From positions 372,001 to 436,000 of the forward strand of contig CADCXD010000001.1 of assembly GCA_902806575.1 (NCBI GenBank): a stretch of 64,000 bases of DNA, written 5' to 3'. Below the pieces are notes generated by a model, which saw only the letters and a program-made list of their open reading frames with translations, did no database searches and had not been told where the DNA came from. This document shows positions 23,523 to 36,119 of the stretch, one piece after another (positions within the stretch are counted from its first letter, which is position 1; each line of letters starts with the position of its first letter). A program made the translations under genes and the position numbers. The DNA is from Jackrogersella multiformis (taxonomy: Eukaryota > Ascomycota > Sordariomycetes > Xylariales > Hypoxylaceae).

Positions 23523-26500
23523 ATGGAGGATTCAAGTAATGAAGCTGTACTGGAATCGAATGAGGACGAAGATGTCGTGGCGGCAGAGGAAGCGGACGAA
23601 CAAAACGGCGCCGAGGATGAGACGGGCTCTCAGCCTGGTAGTGAGCATTCACGAGAGAGCCCTCCTCCACCCCTTAAAAAACCTCGTATCTTATTGATAT
23701 CTGTCCCGAGTCTCAGTACTCACTATCCTCTAGCGTGTACCTTCGTCGGGTTGGAAGAGACCGCGCATACCGAAGAGTTTCCAATGCAATCAATACGGTT
23801 TCTGGGAGAAAAGGGTACAGTAGAAGCCTTGGATCTTATAGCTGAAGAATTATTGGACTTTACCTTATCTGCTGCTGCAAAGGATGCCGAAATCGTATGT
23901 CCCCTTTTCTAGATCCGCCACTAGGAATCATGTCACCTAACTGTACAGCAGAGCTTACCTGACAATCCTATTATATATACGGCGTCTGACCTCGGCGCAA
24001 TCGTTGTCAAAAAGGTTCGTTTGGCCCTTAGCGGACCCTGTTGGCGTTGCGATGTTCCTAATAGTTACCCGTAGGCTCTGTTACGAGCCGCGACAGACAT
24101 TAAGTATCGGACGATATACACCCAAACCTCGCTGTTGGTAAGCTGGTCTAATAAAATCTCTATCGTGAAATCAACATATTGATGACATCCACTAGATTTT
24201 CTTTGGGGCCCCCCATCATGCTTCTGAGATAGCTTGTTGGCAAGACACGATATTGAGAATCATTGAAGACATATATACAGGATTACTGGGGCCTTGGATT
24301 TCGGACCGCATACATCAACTCTCATGCTATCTCGAGAAGCTCCGGCTAGACTTCAGAAAAATTTCGGATTACTTCAGGATCCTCAATTATTTCCAAGATA
24401 TGCCCGAATCTAGTCCCGAAATCCAGGTAGGTTATATTTCCCTTTCCATGTCGTGGGTTACGTCCTATTCTAGTCGCTAAGATAGTCAACCAGACTGTCC
24501 ACAAGTCCTGCGTGGAGCTTCAAGGCTTCAATGTTACTAATATCGGACGAAACACGAAGCATCGAGACCTTGGATATTTCGTGGACGAGTGTGCCGAAGA
24601 GATCTTCCTCGTTGACAGGATTCTGGACGCCTTCACATGTAAGTCTCCTATGTAAAGACTTTTTTTCTCCATTTTTGCAACTGCTGACCTTAGTTTAGAC
24701 AATAATAAGGATTTCTGTCAACTCGTCCAGTGGCTATCTACAAAAGCAGATGGGATCGAGACTAGCTTCCAAATCTTGGGTAGCCATTATAACCTTGCAG
24801 GTTGTATTATTCATTCGAAAGAGTTGGAGGCCTCCATCCACAATGACACAGCACAGGTCATTTCATTAGAACTTGAAGTCGAACTTGACGGAAAACATTT
24901 CCTATCTTGCTTCCGCGACGAGATTCGCCGGGCTTTACCACTCTATCCTGGTGTTGTAATCGCCTGCACATCGATCACTGCTACTTCGCCCTCTTCCTTG
25001 ACTGAAATAGGACTGCTATCATGCTGTCTCGTACAAATATTGAAGCAGCGTCCCAGCCTCTCAAGTTGGCTCAAGGTTATGTCCGAACGCGCAATGTATG
25101 CTTTACAGAGTCCCAATGTTGAGCTGAGGCTTCGGGCTCTCTGGGAATGCCTAAGACTGGTGTTTGCTCATACATATACCTGTCAAGGCTTCTGGCTCAT
25201 TCACACGACGGGCAGCCCTGATCAATATGAGCTTCTTGTAAAGGTACTGAAACGACTGCACTATTTCGAGGGGCTAGATGGGATCTCATGGAAAGTTATC
25301 ATTGTCAGCAGCTCGATATCTAATGTTGAGTTCCCATCGTCAAAATCACTTTCGAGAGTTCGGCTCAGCCAAGATGCCTTGAGATCAGCTATTGAGAAGG
25401 ACATCGAAGTGCAACTGGATCTAATGAAACATGCAAGGTCATCGATTTCGAACGTTAAGCAGGCGGCCTTGCAGCTATTCCATAGTCAGCCGTTGAATAG
25501 CAAGCTGTTAAAGCTCTTTATAGACAGCTCGTCACTCGCCATCCCACCGACCCCGGGCGTCTTAGCTGAACTTCTGGATTCGTTCTCCTCGGTTGAGACG
25601 GCATTTCGCATGATATTTGAGCAGGTTCCGAAGCGTTATCAAACCTGGGTACGTAAAGTGCTCGGGTTTTTATGCTTTTCCTTCAGACCTATGTCCCTAT
25701 CCGAGCTCGCAATCGCCATGGCCGCAGTAGACTGCCAAAGTCTGGAACAACTTGAACGAAATATCGACTACGAAACAGAAAAACATATCCTGAGGCTGCT
25801 ACCGGGAATCATAGGAGTCCAGTTAGATAATATCTACGTACTCCATGATGACCTGAAGTCCTTTCTCCAGCAGAGCCCAAAGGACGCTTGGTACCATCTG
25901 GAAGATTTTCACTTAGAAATTGCACTCACCGGCTATAATTACCTCTCTTTTCTGCTAGACAATTTCGGCGATGATAATTTTTCGCCCATCAAATCGATCA
26001 TTGGATGGATGCACCGCGCCATGGCTTCGCCGGGAATTGTTCGAGAGATCCATATGGAGGGTAGATTTCTCGGCTTCACTCCGTACGCTGCCCTGTACTG
26101 GTGTGACCATTACCTATCTACCGGGGAGGACGAAGAAGCGAATTGTCAGTCCAAGCCCTGGCTAGTTAACCCAAGCCGCCTGAAAGAAATACTTGCCTTA
26201 CGACATGATAGTCGATGCTTATTTGGGCAAGACTTTTATGCCCCCGAGGAGTTCATGCCACTTCCTGTGAGAGAGGCGCTCAATATGAGTGAGCTCGAAG
26301 CCTTCAGATTGACGGTACAGCTAATCGATCGTCGACCAAGTGATACGTACATCGATATAATGTACCCCCATAACTCTCCAGGGGACGAAGCTCCCCGTAA
26401 ATGGATTATATCTAATTTCCGGCAGCTGCTTGTGGCGGATATTGTCGCGGGTTACCCTCGAGTCCTAGACTCGCTCTTTCAACATGAAGGGGGGACAGTA

Positions 26501-29462
26501 AACGACAATATACCCGATATACTTGTGTCAATTGTCGCTCGAAATGACCTTGCTCTGCTCAAGGGTTTTCTTGAGAAAATCGACGACCAGGAAAATCTGG
26601 GAGAAGCATCATCTAAAGCCCTGGGCTACGCAGTTGGATGGAACTTGGTAGACATTGCAAAAGCACTCTTGGACTACCAAAACATTCCTCTTAGGCCTTG
26701 GTGGGTTAAAGCGGACATTTTGACGGGTTTCTCCAGCGCTATTGCAACTGGCAATGTAGATGCGGCTCATCTATTTCTAGATTCTGGCGCCGATATCGAC
26801 CTGCAAGACATGGATTGTTTCTCGGACGACAACGCAACTCCGTTGATTATTGCCTGCCAATTCGGCTGTATCGAAATTGTACAATTTCTTCTAGACGCAG
26901 GTGCAGGCGTCGATCTTCCGTCAAGAGGTGGCATAAGTCCACTACACGCTACAAGTTCACGCGGATCCCCTTCGATATGTAAGCTATTGATTGACCGTGG
27001 CGCAACCTGCACGAAAAATCTAAACGGACTGTCACCATTACACAGTCCAGCAAAGTTTTGCAGGATGCCACGGTACAAAGAGACGGCTTTCATTCTGATC
27101 GAAGGTCTCAAGGCTCAGTACCCGCAGTGGGCGAGCGGTAATTGTTATTCGGACGGGAGGGCGATCAAGATCATCGTCGATGCGCAAGTCCTCCCCTCGA
27201 AAAACACCGCTCTAATATATGCGGCCACTGCCGGCGACGTAGAACTAGCGCGGTCATTGAGCCGCGTCTGGGCAGCATCACAAAGTGAAACCAGCTATGG
27301 CTATATCGCTATACACAGAGCTGCGATGATGAACGATAGGGACATGATTAGTTTCTTGATTGATGATCACTCTCCAATCGCCGGGGAACGTGCTGATGGC
27401 CGACATTCTCTCCATGATGCTTGTAGATGGGGTAGTACTGCGGCGATCCAGGAGTTGCTCGATAGAGGCGCGCCTGCAGGTCTCACTAACGAAGAGCCAG
27501 CCGAGAAAGAGAAAACCCTTCCTCCTATTGCTTGGGCGGCCAAATGGGGGATGACCCGTGCAGTAAAGCAGATGATCCTGGATAGTGATCGAGATGACCT
27601 ATCTATGGCGTTGATCGAGGCAGCATTCCGCGGTTACCACGATACTGTAACGGCGCTGCTCGAGGCAGGGACTGAGATCAACTACCAGGATAGTTTTGGC
27701 AATACGGCGTTGCATCTTTCCTCCTGGAAGTCGTACTCAAGAGTGACCCAGATACTGATCCAACATTCTGCAGATCTTAACCGCCGAGATAATAATAACT
27801 TTACTGCGACTCTAGATGCGACAAGGGCAGGCTCAGTCGAGTGTCTGAAGTTGCTCCTAGACGCCGGCGCAGATACTAAGGTAGAAGTCTCCGGAAAGAC
27901 CGCTTGTGAGTTAATTTCGCTCTTATTTTTAACTTGCCCCTTTTCAGTCCCCGGAGCATCTATTTTCGGTTCGGGTTTCGTAGAATATTTGATGTACCTC
28001 TGAGCACCAATTAACCCCCAGGTAAGACCTTATACGAGAAAGCATCCACTAACTCTGATTTCCTAAGTAATGTACGCCGTAGAGGGGCTTGACGAGTGTT
28101 TCCGGCATATCCTAGAGAGCGAAGCACGAAAAGAGTTGCCCGAGCCTATTGGGAACCCCGAGGGTTCCATCTACATATCTAAATTCATCGAAAGACTTGC
28201 TTACGGATTCTCGGCCAGCAAACTCAAAGTCTACCTAGAGTATCTAGAGCCTCGGAATTGGCGGTTGGACTACACTGAGGAACTCGAACGCGCCCTTCTT
28301 ACGGCCGTATTCGCCCCAACACTCGACACCATGCAAGTCCTGCTTGAGTATGGTGGACATCCGAATCATATTAGAGTGTATTACATCCCGGAACCCAACA
28401 GCTACGCCCTTGGTCTTGCCATTGAGTACAACAAAATGGAAGCTGTGAAACTCATCCTGGATAATAAGATCATACCTGTTGATATCAATACGGTGGACGA
28501 TTATCGCAATCCGCCTCTCAATATCGCATTAGGATATTGCATAGAAAGCGCCAAAGACAAGATGATAGACTTGCTACTCGACTATGGCGCCGACCCAACT
28601 CTCTCAAGCGGTATCTGGGGTACCGCTCTAAACGCCACATGCGAGACCACAGATGAGGAGATCGTAAATAAGATATTAAACCTACCCGGAGTGTCTCGGG
28701 ATACCCCAGATGACCTAGGGCGACTACCTCTCCATCTTGCGGCATCACGGAATCCAAATCCGGAACGACTTATTTTGCTAACCACGGAAACTTCTACATT
28801 CATGAGCGAAGACAATCTGGGGCGAAATGCTCTTCACTGTGCTGCGGCAGGCGCCCACATCAGATCGATAGATATGATTCTAAAGGAATGTCCCGGCTTA
28901 CTCGACCACCCGGATCGCGACGGCTGGACGCCGCTTCACTGGGCATGTCGTCAACCAGACGTGGCGGGCGTGGAGTGTCTGATCAAACACGGAGCCGACA
29001 AGGAAGCGATAACACATGATAACTGGACTCCCCGGCACGTTGCTGTATACCACGGGATGACGAGTCATCTCGAATATCTGCCGGGGGACGAATCCGACGA
29101 GGCCTGGAGTGAAGGCGACGACCTACCCTACGAGGCGGCGGAGAAAGTCGTTGATTTAAACTGCGATTCATGCTTCTGCGTAAGTTACGACACGAAGCTC
29201 TAGGAGAATAACTGATATGCTGATTGTTTACTTCTAGCCAATGTATGGGACGGCGTATCATTGCTATCATTGCCCCAAGTATTGGCTCTGCTTTAAGTGC
29301 TACCGGCACTATATGGAGTTTCATCCTCATGGTCACCGTTTCAGGGAAGAAGGGCAGAGCACGTATAAAAAATTGACGCCGGCGAGCACCAAGTGCGACT
29401 CAGAAGACGGGTCAGAAGACAGGTTATGGCAGGGCTACTACTGGAAGGAAAAGGAGAGTTGA
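23523..29462 (+). CDS. NLR-shaped protein: hydrolase-like, NACHT-like, ankyrin repeats, ZZ finger
   Basis: Eight exons: 23523..23894, 23949..24014, 24075..24137, 24196..24426, 24494..24638, 24699..27905, 28068..29179 and 29238..29462, giving 1806 aa. All splice sites are GT..AG and the frame is kept throughout. Residues 1-50 are acidic. Residues about 55-240 resemble the alpha/beta-hydrolase-like N-terminus of fungal NLRs (IIYTASDLGAIVVKKALLRA at 132-151, then IFFGAPHHASE at 168). Residues about 290-720 align by eye with a NACHT region and its C-terminal helices (LRLLPGIIGVQLDNIYVLHD), but no GxxxxGK[ST] P-loop or acidic Walker B is seen. Ankyrin repeats span about 980-1710, including TPLIIACQFGCIEIVQFLLD and DGWTPLHWACRQPD. 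A ZZ zinc finger (C1727, C1730, C1741, C1744, C1750, C1753, H1761, H1765) ends the protein. Joining exons 6 and 7 restores an ankyrin GKTALMYAVEG, which supports that splice. The role is probably regulatory; this is inference. Confidence 0.8.
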
Positions 29463-31547
29463 ACCGGTTAGTTTCCTTGTAGGGAAGCTCGGTGTCGCAG
29501 TGTGGTAGGTAGGTAAATTGCTAGAACATGGAATTGGAATCTCAGGACTATATAGGTGGAAGCCAATATTATAAGTTTGTTAAAGCGCTATTTGAATAAG
29601 AGTCGTCTTAGGTACCTAAAATACCCAGATTATCTCAAATCTGTTGGGTGTACGTACCTAGGTACGATGAGATTTGAACAGCAACCAACCGTCCCCTATC
29701 CTCAATTAGGTACTTACCTACCTCATACATTCCCAACCAATAGCTACCAAACCCCATAACATAATCCCTCAGACCCACCCCCCTCTTCCTCGCTACTCTC
29801 CCACCCAGTCTCGATAGAACACTCCTCGCTCAGCACCACCGACCCCAAACTCACCAACCGGATACCTCTCCGTCGTCGGCGGCGTCCATTTCGTCGCCGG
29901 GTGAATAGGCACGCAATCAAAAGGTAGAGGATAGGGTTTTAAGGTTATTTCATTACTTAGGTATCTAGATAGATACCTAGGCATATAATACGGGCTAGTT
30001 TGAATCTATTCAGTCTCGTACGTAAACCTACAAATACCTGTAGACAGATTCAGTGGTGGCTTCTACGCCCTTTCTAAGAGCTGATCAACCTTTAGTGCCT
30101 GTGGATCAGGTGCACGTAGCGAAGCTATTTTAGGTACGCTGTATTGCTATAGGAATCTTCTTTTAATTTTAACAATTAAATGTCTTGAATGAATTATGTA
30201 TCTTCTGTTTCGCTTGCATATCTCAAATCATGCGGGTAGCTCTATCAATCACCCCCCCCCCCCCCATTCAGGCTATCCCCGTACCGTTGAATCCCCGAAG
30301 TTACAATGTGCAATAAAAAGCCGCGCAATCGGTAAGTGAAATGAGAATAACTGAATCAGGTTTATTCGTTATCTTCCAAATAGGTAGTTGAATTTCGAGC
30401 TGTTTTGGGAAACTCTAGATACCTACTTTAAGTAGGTACATATGAAACGTCCATAGCTAGGAGGCAGTTACGGGATACTTAGGAGATAGGTATAGCGCCT
30501 TTAATATCTCATTTCATTATTATCATAGCAAAAATGGTAATCGCAAACGGTTTTCCTAAATTAAAAAATCATTATAAATACTACCTAATTAATAGAGAAG
30601 AAACCTTGTTACCTGTGAGTGGTATTAGTTGAATAGGGGTGGCTTAGCCTTACGAATCCCGTTACCCCTGAACTTACCCATTTCACTACACCGTGATTTC
30701 CTATAGTTTAAGATAAATAGAAAATCTTAATCCAAAACGTAGAAATTAAAGGGGTTTCGGCTTTTATCGGAGTCGTATGGATTCAAAGCTCTGCTTGAAA
30801 ACTGCTACCGGTCTTCATTAAACCCTTATAAGTATTAGGTCGCGGAGTTCAACACACACAAAGGGTACTGTGGGCAAAGTTATAGAGAAAAATACAGAGA
30901 AGCAAATAACTTCATAAGATTATTACAAATAAATTAAATACAAACTAGGACTGGGCTTCTTGATCACCACCTAGATGTATCGTTTTAGACCATAAAAGAA
31001 GGGGACTTTAAGTTTCTATGAGTTTTCTACCATCAAGTAGAACTAACAATCGCACCCCTTGAATATTTAATCTATACACAAATGAAGATATCACACAATG
31101 CTATCCTAAACTTAGAACTATTATCCCTTTTGTATTACTCTCTGCGTTATGTACTAGTGAAGTCGACTTAATCTACCTACCGATACTGCTCTCGGCCACA
31201 CGCCATTGGAAGCTTTGCTTCGTTTCCCACCGCAAGGCATTAGGCCCCTATGGGAATTATGGTACAAGACCCGTCTGGTCAGGCCAAGAATATTCCGCAA
31301 ACCAATACGAGGATGCTGATAGTATGAAAAACAACCTCCCTGACTTATGCTTCGGACGTGGTAAGCTACTAACACATTTGCTCCTGGAGAGAAGTCGATA
31401 AGTCCGTTCCAATGCTAATCTCTAACGAGGGTGCCAGATAACCTTTCCTCCTGATGCGCCAATAATCAGATGGATATTCAATGATCCCGCAAAAAGTAAA
31501 TAAACTGCTACTAGGGAGTAGTACTCTGGGTCATCCTGCCGTGTCGA
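29463..31547. other. AT-rich gene-free region
   Basis: 2.1 kb with no supported gene. It includes a C14 homopolymer (30252-30265), TACCTAGG copies (29614-29665, 29960-29985, 30418-30445) and long AT-rich stretches from about 30150 to 31150. It may be a decayed repeat or RIP-affected sequence. I found no terminal repeats or transposase fragments by eye. Confidence 0.45.
30252..30265. repeat. C14 homopolymer
   Basis: An uninterrupted run of 14 C on the + strand inside AT-rich DNA. It may be length-variable or an assembly-sensitive site. Confidence 0.8.
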
Positions 31548-33759
31548 TCACATGGGCTCCCTGAAATGATCGTCGAGCTCTACTTGAACCCGGGGGCTAT
31601 TGGTTAGCACTTCGATCTTATCATCAATCACCTTGCCACTCGCAGGCGTAAAATGTCGAGTGCGCTTGATACCCTTCTCAGGCCTGTTCATAACGCAAGC
31701 ATCCGGGTTCACGTCGCCGCCTGTATGTGGGTCTATATTTGAGTGTGTAAAGACGTTGGCAACATTAGTGAGGTCATTACCGAAGTCTCCAGCTGATGTA
31801 GATCGATGTGAGAAAACTCCCGAGAATACACCCTGGCTGGGAGGCGAGTTGTTCGAGCTGGTGTCCTGGCTTTCCTTGCCAATGTTGCTGAACGATACCT
31901 TGCGCATTTCAATGTGGTCGATGACCGATGCATCTTCATTCGGGGAGTCTTGGTGAAGACGGTTCTCCTTACGTGACTTAACTTCAGAGGCGGGTGGGGC
32001 AATGCTTCCAGCCTGAACGGGAAGTGGAAGTGGTTGGTTTAGTAGCGAATGCGTGAGAGAAGTTGCAAGTTCAGAGGAGAAATTAGGGTGGGTAGAGTTG
32101 AAAAACTCGTTCATGGACGTGCCTGTAACGGCATATCCTGTTAGTCTTGCCATAGAATGATTTTCCTAACAATTTTGAAGGGAGACAATGAGAGCGTTAG
32201 GGCAGTAGGATCAAACATACTTCCAGGCGTACCAATTTTGCTCACATCGATGCCGAGGTCGTCAATGAAGTTTGAGCCCATAGTTGTCGGTGTATTCGTC
32301 GGTGGTTTGGGATCGTTGGTGCCGGTGTCCATATCTCCTAGGTGAGTCGTTGAGAGATGTAGGAAATTATGGTCTATCATGCCCTGGGTATTATGGTTCG
32401 AATTACCCACGCCGTAATCAGGCATGCTGATATCAGAGCGTGACACTTTGCTAGCACCAGTACCTCTGCGATTGGATGTAGGAATGTAGTTGGACTTGTT
32501 ACTGTTAGTAACCTGATTATATCCGATAGGCCCGAAGTTGTTGCTCGACCAGTCAAAGCAAGCAGCTGCTTCGGGTTTCTGAGTGCTGAAGGGATCTGCC
32601 CAGGCGGAACTGGTTCCAGCCCCGTTGCGTTGCAACAGCGCCTCAGTGTTAGGCATAGAGCCGAGCAAGTTGTCCTGTAGCAACCCTGGGGGGCAAGTGT
32701 TGTATGTAGACGAGCTGGATGAACTTTTCATATTGCTCGTCGTTCGACGACGAGGAGAATGGAGGTGGGCGTCCGGGCCATCTTCATGGTGCCGCGACGG
32801 AACAGGCATAGTTGGGTTGAATGGAGTACGGCGCCACATGCTCGGATTTGGCCAAGCAATCCCAGAGCTCTCGAGGATGTCTACAATCCGTATACATTAG
32901 TATCAGATATTCTATCTTATCGGAATACGAGGCAATCAGTTCTCTACCAAGTGGAGCATGTTGGAACGAAAACGCAACGATATTCTTGACTCGTTCGATA
33001 GGCATAGTCAAGGAATCCCTTGGGAAGCCTTCGGTGATGACGATTTTAATCCTCCCGATCTCGTCTGCGGGGCTCCAGTAGCTTTGCCGAAGCACTTCAC
33101 TGCGGAACGGAGGGAATCTGAGTGTCTCAAGGTCCCCATTCTTGGTGAACTCTACTAATTGTAAGCTGTTGAACGTTTACTCACGATTCGAACTGCTCAC
33201 CGAGGCTGTGGTTGATTAGCTGAGGCCATGGCCCGGTACGATTGAACGAAGATGAGCTAGGAGACAGATCGGTCAGAAGCCAGCTCGGACTCGAGTGTCA
33301 AATTAGGAGCATACGCGACTAGACGACCATCGATCAAGACCCGTGCTTCGAACTTGACAGCTTCGGGATGCTTGCTATAGTTTCTGGTAAACTGACTGAT
33401 ATCGGGTGTCTTCCAGGAGTGGAGCGAGATGTTGAATTGAGTGCTCGGCGATAACCCTGGCATAAAACAGGTCATAGTCGGCAAGCCGTATGATCCGTGT
33501 GAATATGCGAACTCTGAACCGGGTTAATCTCAGTCTTCTAGAAGATAGGTATATGTATAGGTATGGTGTAGGGCAAGACAATAGGGTGTTCCTCAGAACT
33601 GGGACTATTCCTGGATCTAGCCCCCTAGACCTAGAGCATTTCACTAGAGAACAACCACCTACCGGTATCATGAACAACATGACAGTTAGTCTTGAACTCT
33701 TTCAACGGAATCTTAGAGTCCCTGGGAAATAGTAGCACGTCCCAATCCTCGAAACGCAT
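31548..33759 (-). CDS. Conserved fungal protein of unknown function, Ser/Asn-rich C-terminus
   Basis: Six exons: 33759..33663, 33513..33315, 33256..33201, 33151..32948, 32880..32221 and 32122..31548, giving 596 aa. The start is at MRFEDWDVLLFPRDSK. The N-terminal third is well ordered: GLPTMTCFMPGLSPSTQFNI, LVASSSFNRTGPWPQLI, RFPPFRSEVLRQSYWSPADE, GRIKIVITEGFPRDSLTMPI, ERVKNIVAFSFQHAPLD, then WPNPSMWRRTPFNPTMPVPS. I recognise this block as conserved across Pezizomycotina without an assigned function. The remaining 360 residues are Ser/Thr/Asn-rich and look disordered. There is no signal peptide or membrane segment. The acceptor of exon 4 is ambiguous: 33154 or 33151 both keep the frame and differ by one residue. 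Confidence 0.85.
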
Positions 33760-34716
33760 TGTCACTGACGGTGATGATATTGGAAAAGGGAAGTAGGGAA
33801 ATGTCAAAGGATAATTGGTTGATACAGCGAACAAAGCTTAAAGCAGATCCAATTCCCTTGAAAGAGGCCTTCTCAGGGAATATGAAGTTGGTGATGCTTG
33901 GTGATGTGAGTTGGTGGTGGTTGGATATTGTAAGGGGTTGGAGAAGAGAGGATGGATTCATTTAATTCCATTTCCATGTGAAGAATCCATTTGCTCCTAT
34001 CTGCAACCTCCCAATGATGTCCGGCTCTATCGCGAGTTCCCATCTTCATCGACACTATGATCCGCATGATGAAGGTACGTAGCCGTATTAACTGCTCGCT
34101 TCCAAGGTTCGGTTCCATTGGCTTGGGTGGACCTCAACCTTTCCCTCTCATGATAGTAGGTAGTGAGTGATACCTAGGTAGGTAATGGATGTATCTTGAA
34201 TAGGTGGAAATATGAGCCGAGGTGGATAGGAGCAAGAAACTTTACCATGTCATTGTGCTTTAGTGTCTTTTGTAGGTGAACCCACGAAAGCCATAGGTTA
34301 GTTCTTAGATAACAAGATGTTCTTTCCACCTATGATCTCTCATAAGGAAGAAGAGGTAGGCAAGCTTTATCTGCTGGGTGTTGATCTTGCCATTTCTTGG
34401 TCACATACCTAAGTACCTTAACCTAGGTAAGCCTAGGTAAACAAGGAGGTGAACCTAATATGTACCTAGGTAGAATTTAAACTGTTGGAGGAGGGCACTG
34501 CTGTTCCAACCTTGGAAGTTTACAGATGAGATAGGTACCCGCCTAAGATAGTTTGAGCTATTTTCTACCTGGGTATATGATTTGTCCTCGTTGGTAAGAC
34601 AAACGAGGTTAATCAATAATTCCCTCGGTCAGAATGATCTGGGCTATTACCTACCTAGGTAGGTACCTAGGTATATTTTGTATCTGCGGAAATCCGCCCT
34701 AGTATGTACAATTCGT
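33760..34716. other. Intergenic region
   Basis: 957 bp rich in the palindromic motif (TACCTAGGTAGGTA near 34170, 34405-34475 and 34650-34676). It includes the promoter of the conserved unknown gene. No additional gene was recognised. Confidence 0.4.
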
Positions 34717-35388
34717 CTATGCTTCTTCCTCTATCTCCTCAGCCTGGTACGGCTCTGGGTCGCCAGGAGCTCTCGCCTAGAAATACCATTAGTATCATGA
34801 CCGTCTCCATTTTAAACGGCTCAATTGGCTTCGACTTACCCTTAAAGCACCAACACCACCCAATTCTCGCTGTAGTCCATCTTCAAACTCGCGCGGGAAG
34901 GACGGCTTATCAGGGTATAATCTTCCAACGACCCAACACAACCCTACGACGGTAGCAACAAATGTGCCAATTTGTAGCAATCCCTTGCCAGGGGAGACCC
35001 AGGTGTACTCATAAGGAGAGAATAAGCCTAGGAGATCGTTATCCTCGTGAACAGGTTCGCCATAGTTACGTCGCTCCTGTTTATCCCACCAGTCTCCGTG
35101 AGGATCGCGGAATTGTCGCTTGGTTAGTGGGGGATTGACGTAGCCGCCGGTCTACGTTCGTTAGCTGTGGTCGCATTGGCAACGAATCTTTAGAAGCCCA
35201 CTGACCATGCCTGGATCTTCTGCATCTGTGAGTTTGGGGTAATCTGGGAATTTTTCGTCGGCGATGGCTGGGTCGTTCATTGAAGACGGGATGAATGTGC
35301 GCTGTTGAATGATGGGTAGTCGTCGTGATGCCGATGCTAGCGATGCTGATCGGAGAGCCGAAGCCCTCACGATTCTTTGGGGAAGCAT
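34717..35388 (-). CDS. Complex I accessory subunit NDUFB8 (ASHI)
   Basis: Accessory subunit of NADH:ubiquinone oxidoreductase in the mitochondrial inner membrane. Three exons: 35388..35206, 35151..34840 and 34776..34717, giving 184 aa. The Arg/Ser-rich N-terminus (MLPQRIVRASALRSASLASA) is a likely mitochondrial presequence. The family core reads YVNPPLTKRQFRDPHGDWWD, then RRNYGEPVHEDNDLLGLFSP and YEYTWVSPGKGLL. One membrane segment lies at about residues 118-137, followed by YPDKPSFPREFEDGL. The last exon, 60 nt, encodes ARAPGDPEPYQAEEIEEEA. The gene is divergent from SWR1, with 731 bp between the start codons. Confidence 0.93.
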
Positions 35389-36119
35389 TCTGGAGAAACC
35401 TAGTTAGCTATGTGCATGAATGTAGGTACCTACCTAGCCATGTATGAATGTAACTAATTAAAGGACCTATAGGTTCAATTGATTTAACATACTGTAAGCC
35501 TCCCGGTCAATTGCCTCTTTGAATAGGTACCTTGATCTCGAGGCCGATGAATATGTATTGTCTTGATTTAGAGAGCTTAACTGCCTATATCTGGGTAGGA
35601 ACATTGAATGGTTGACCACTGACGATGTAGGCTTAGTAATTTATCTTAGCCTGAATTCTAAGGCTCGCTAGGCTGCTAGGGTAACTTAAAGGCTTCGTGA
35701 TACGTTCTTTTGTGTGACTGACCTCATACATATTACGTAAACAGTTAAAGTAGGTAGGTGGAAGATGGGGGAAATATGGAAATAACGCACGGGCCACACG
35801 ATCACTTCCCTTCCCTGAGCACGCAGGCACGTTGGGAGGTGGGGAGGGAAACTCGGACCAAGCCCTGGAGCTTTGCTATTCCTGTCTAAGACGAGGCGGA
35901 GACCCGATGAAATTTTTTGAATCATCATCAAACTGCTGATGAATGATAATTCTAGTACAGAATTTATCACAATTATCTTTCAAATGCCTTGTGCATACCA
36001 AAACTTCGTCATGATAATCTGCTATTAATTCTCTATCTCTAGACATACTTTTCATCACGCCAAATGTCCATTTCGTCGAGACCCGCGTCTTTTTCTTCTC
36101 TCAACACCCCTGGACAGCT
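35389..36119. promoter_or_regulatory. Divergent NDUFB8/SWR1 upstream region
   Basis: A 731-bp spacer that must hold both promoters. It has a GTACCTACCTAG copy near 35427. No TATA box or other site could be assigned with confidence, and no gene is seen. Confidence 0.4.
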
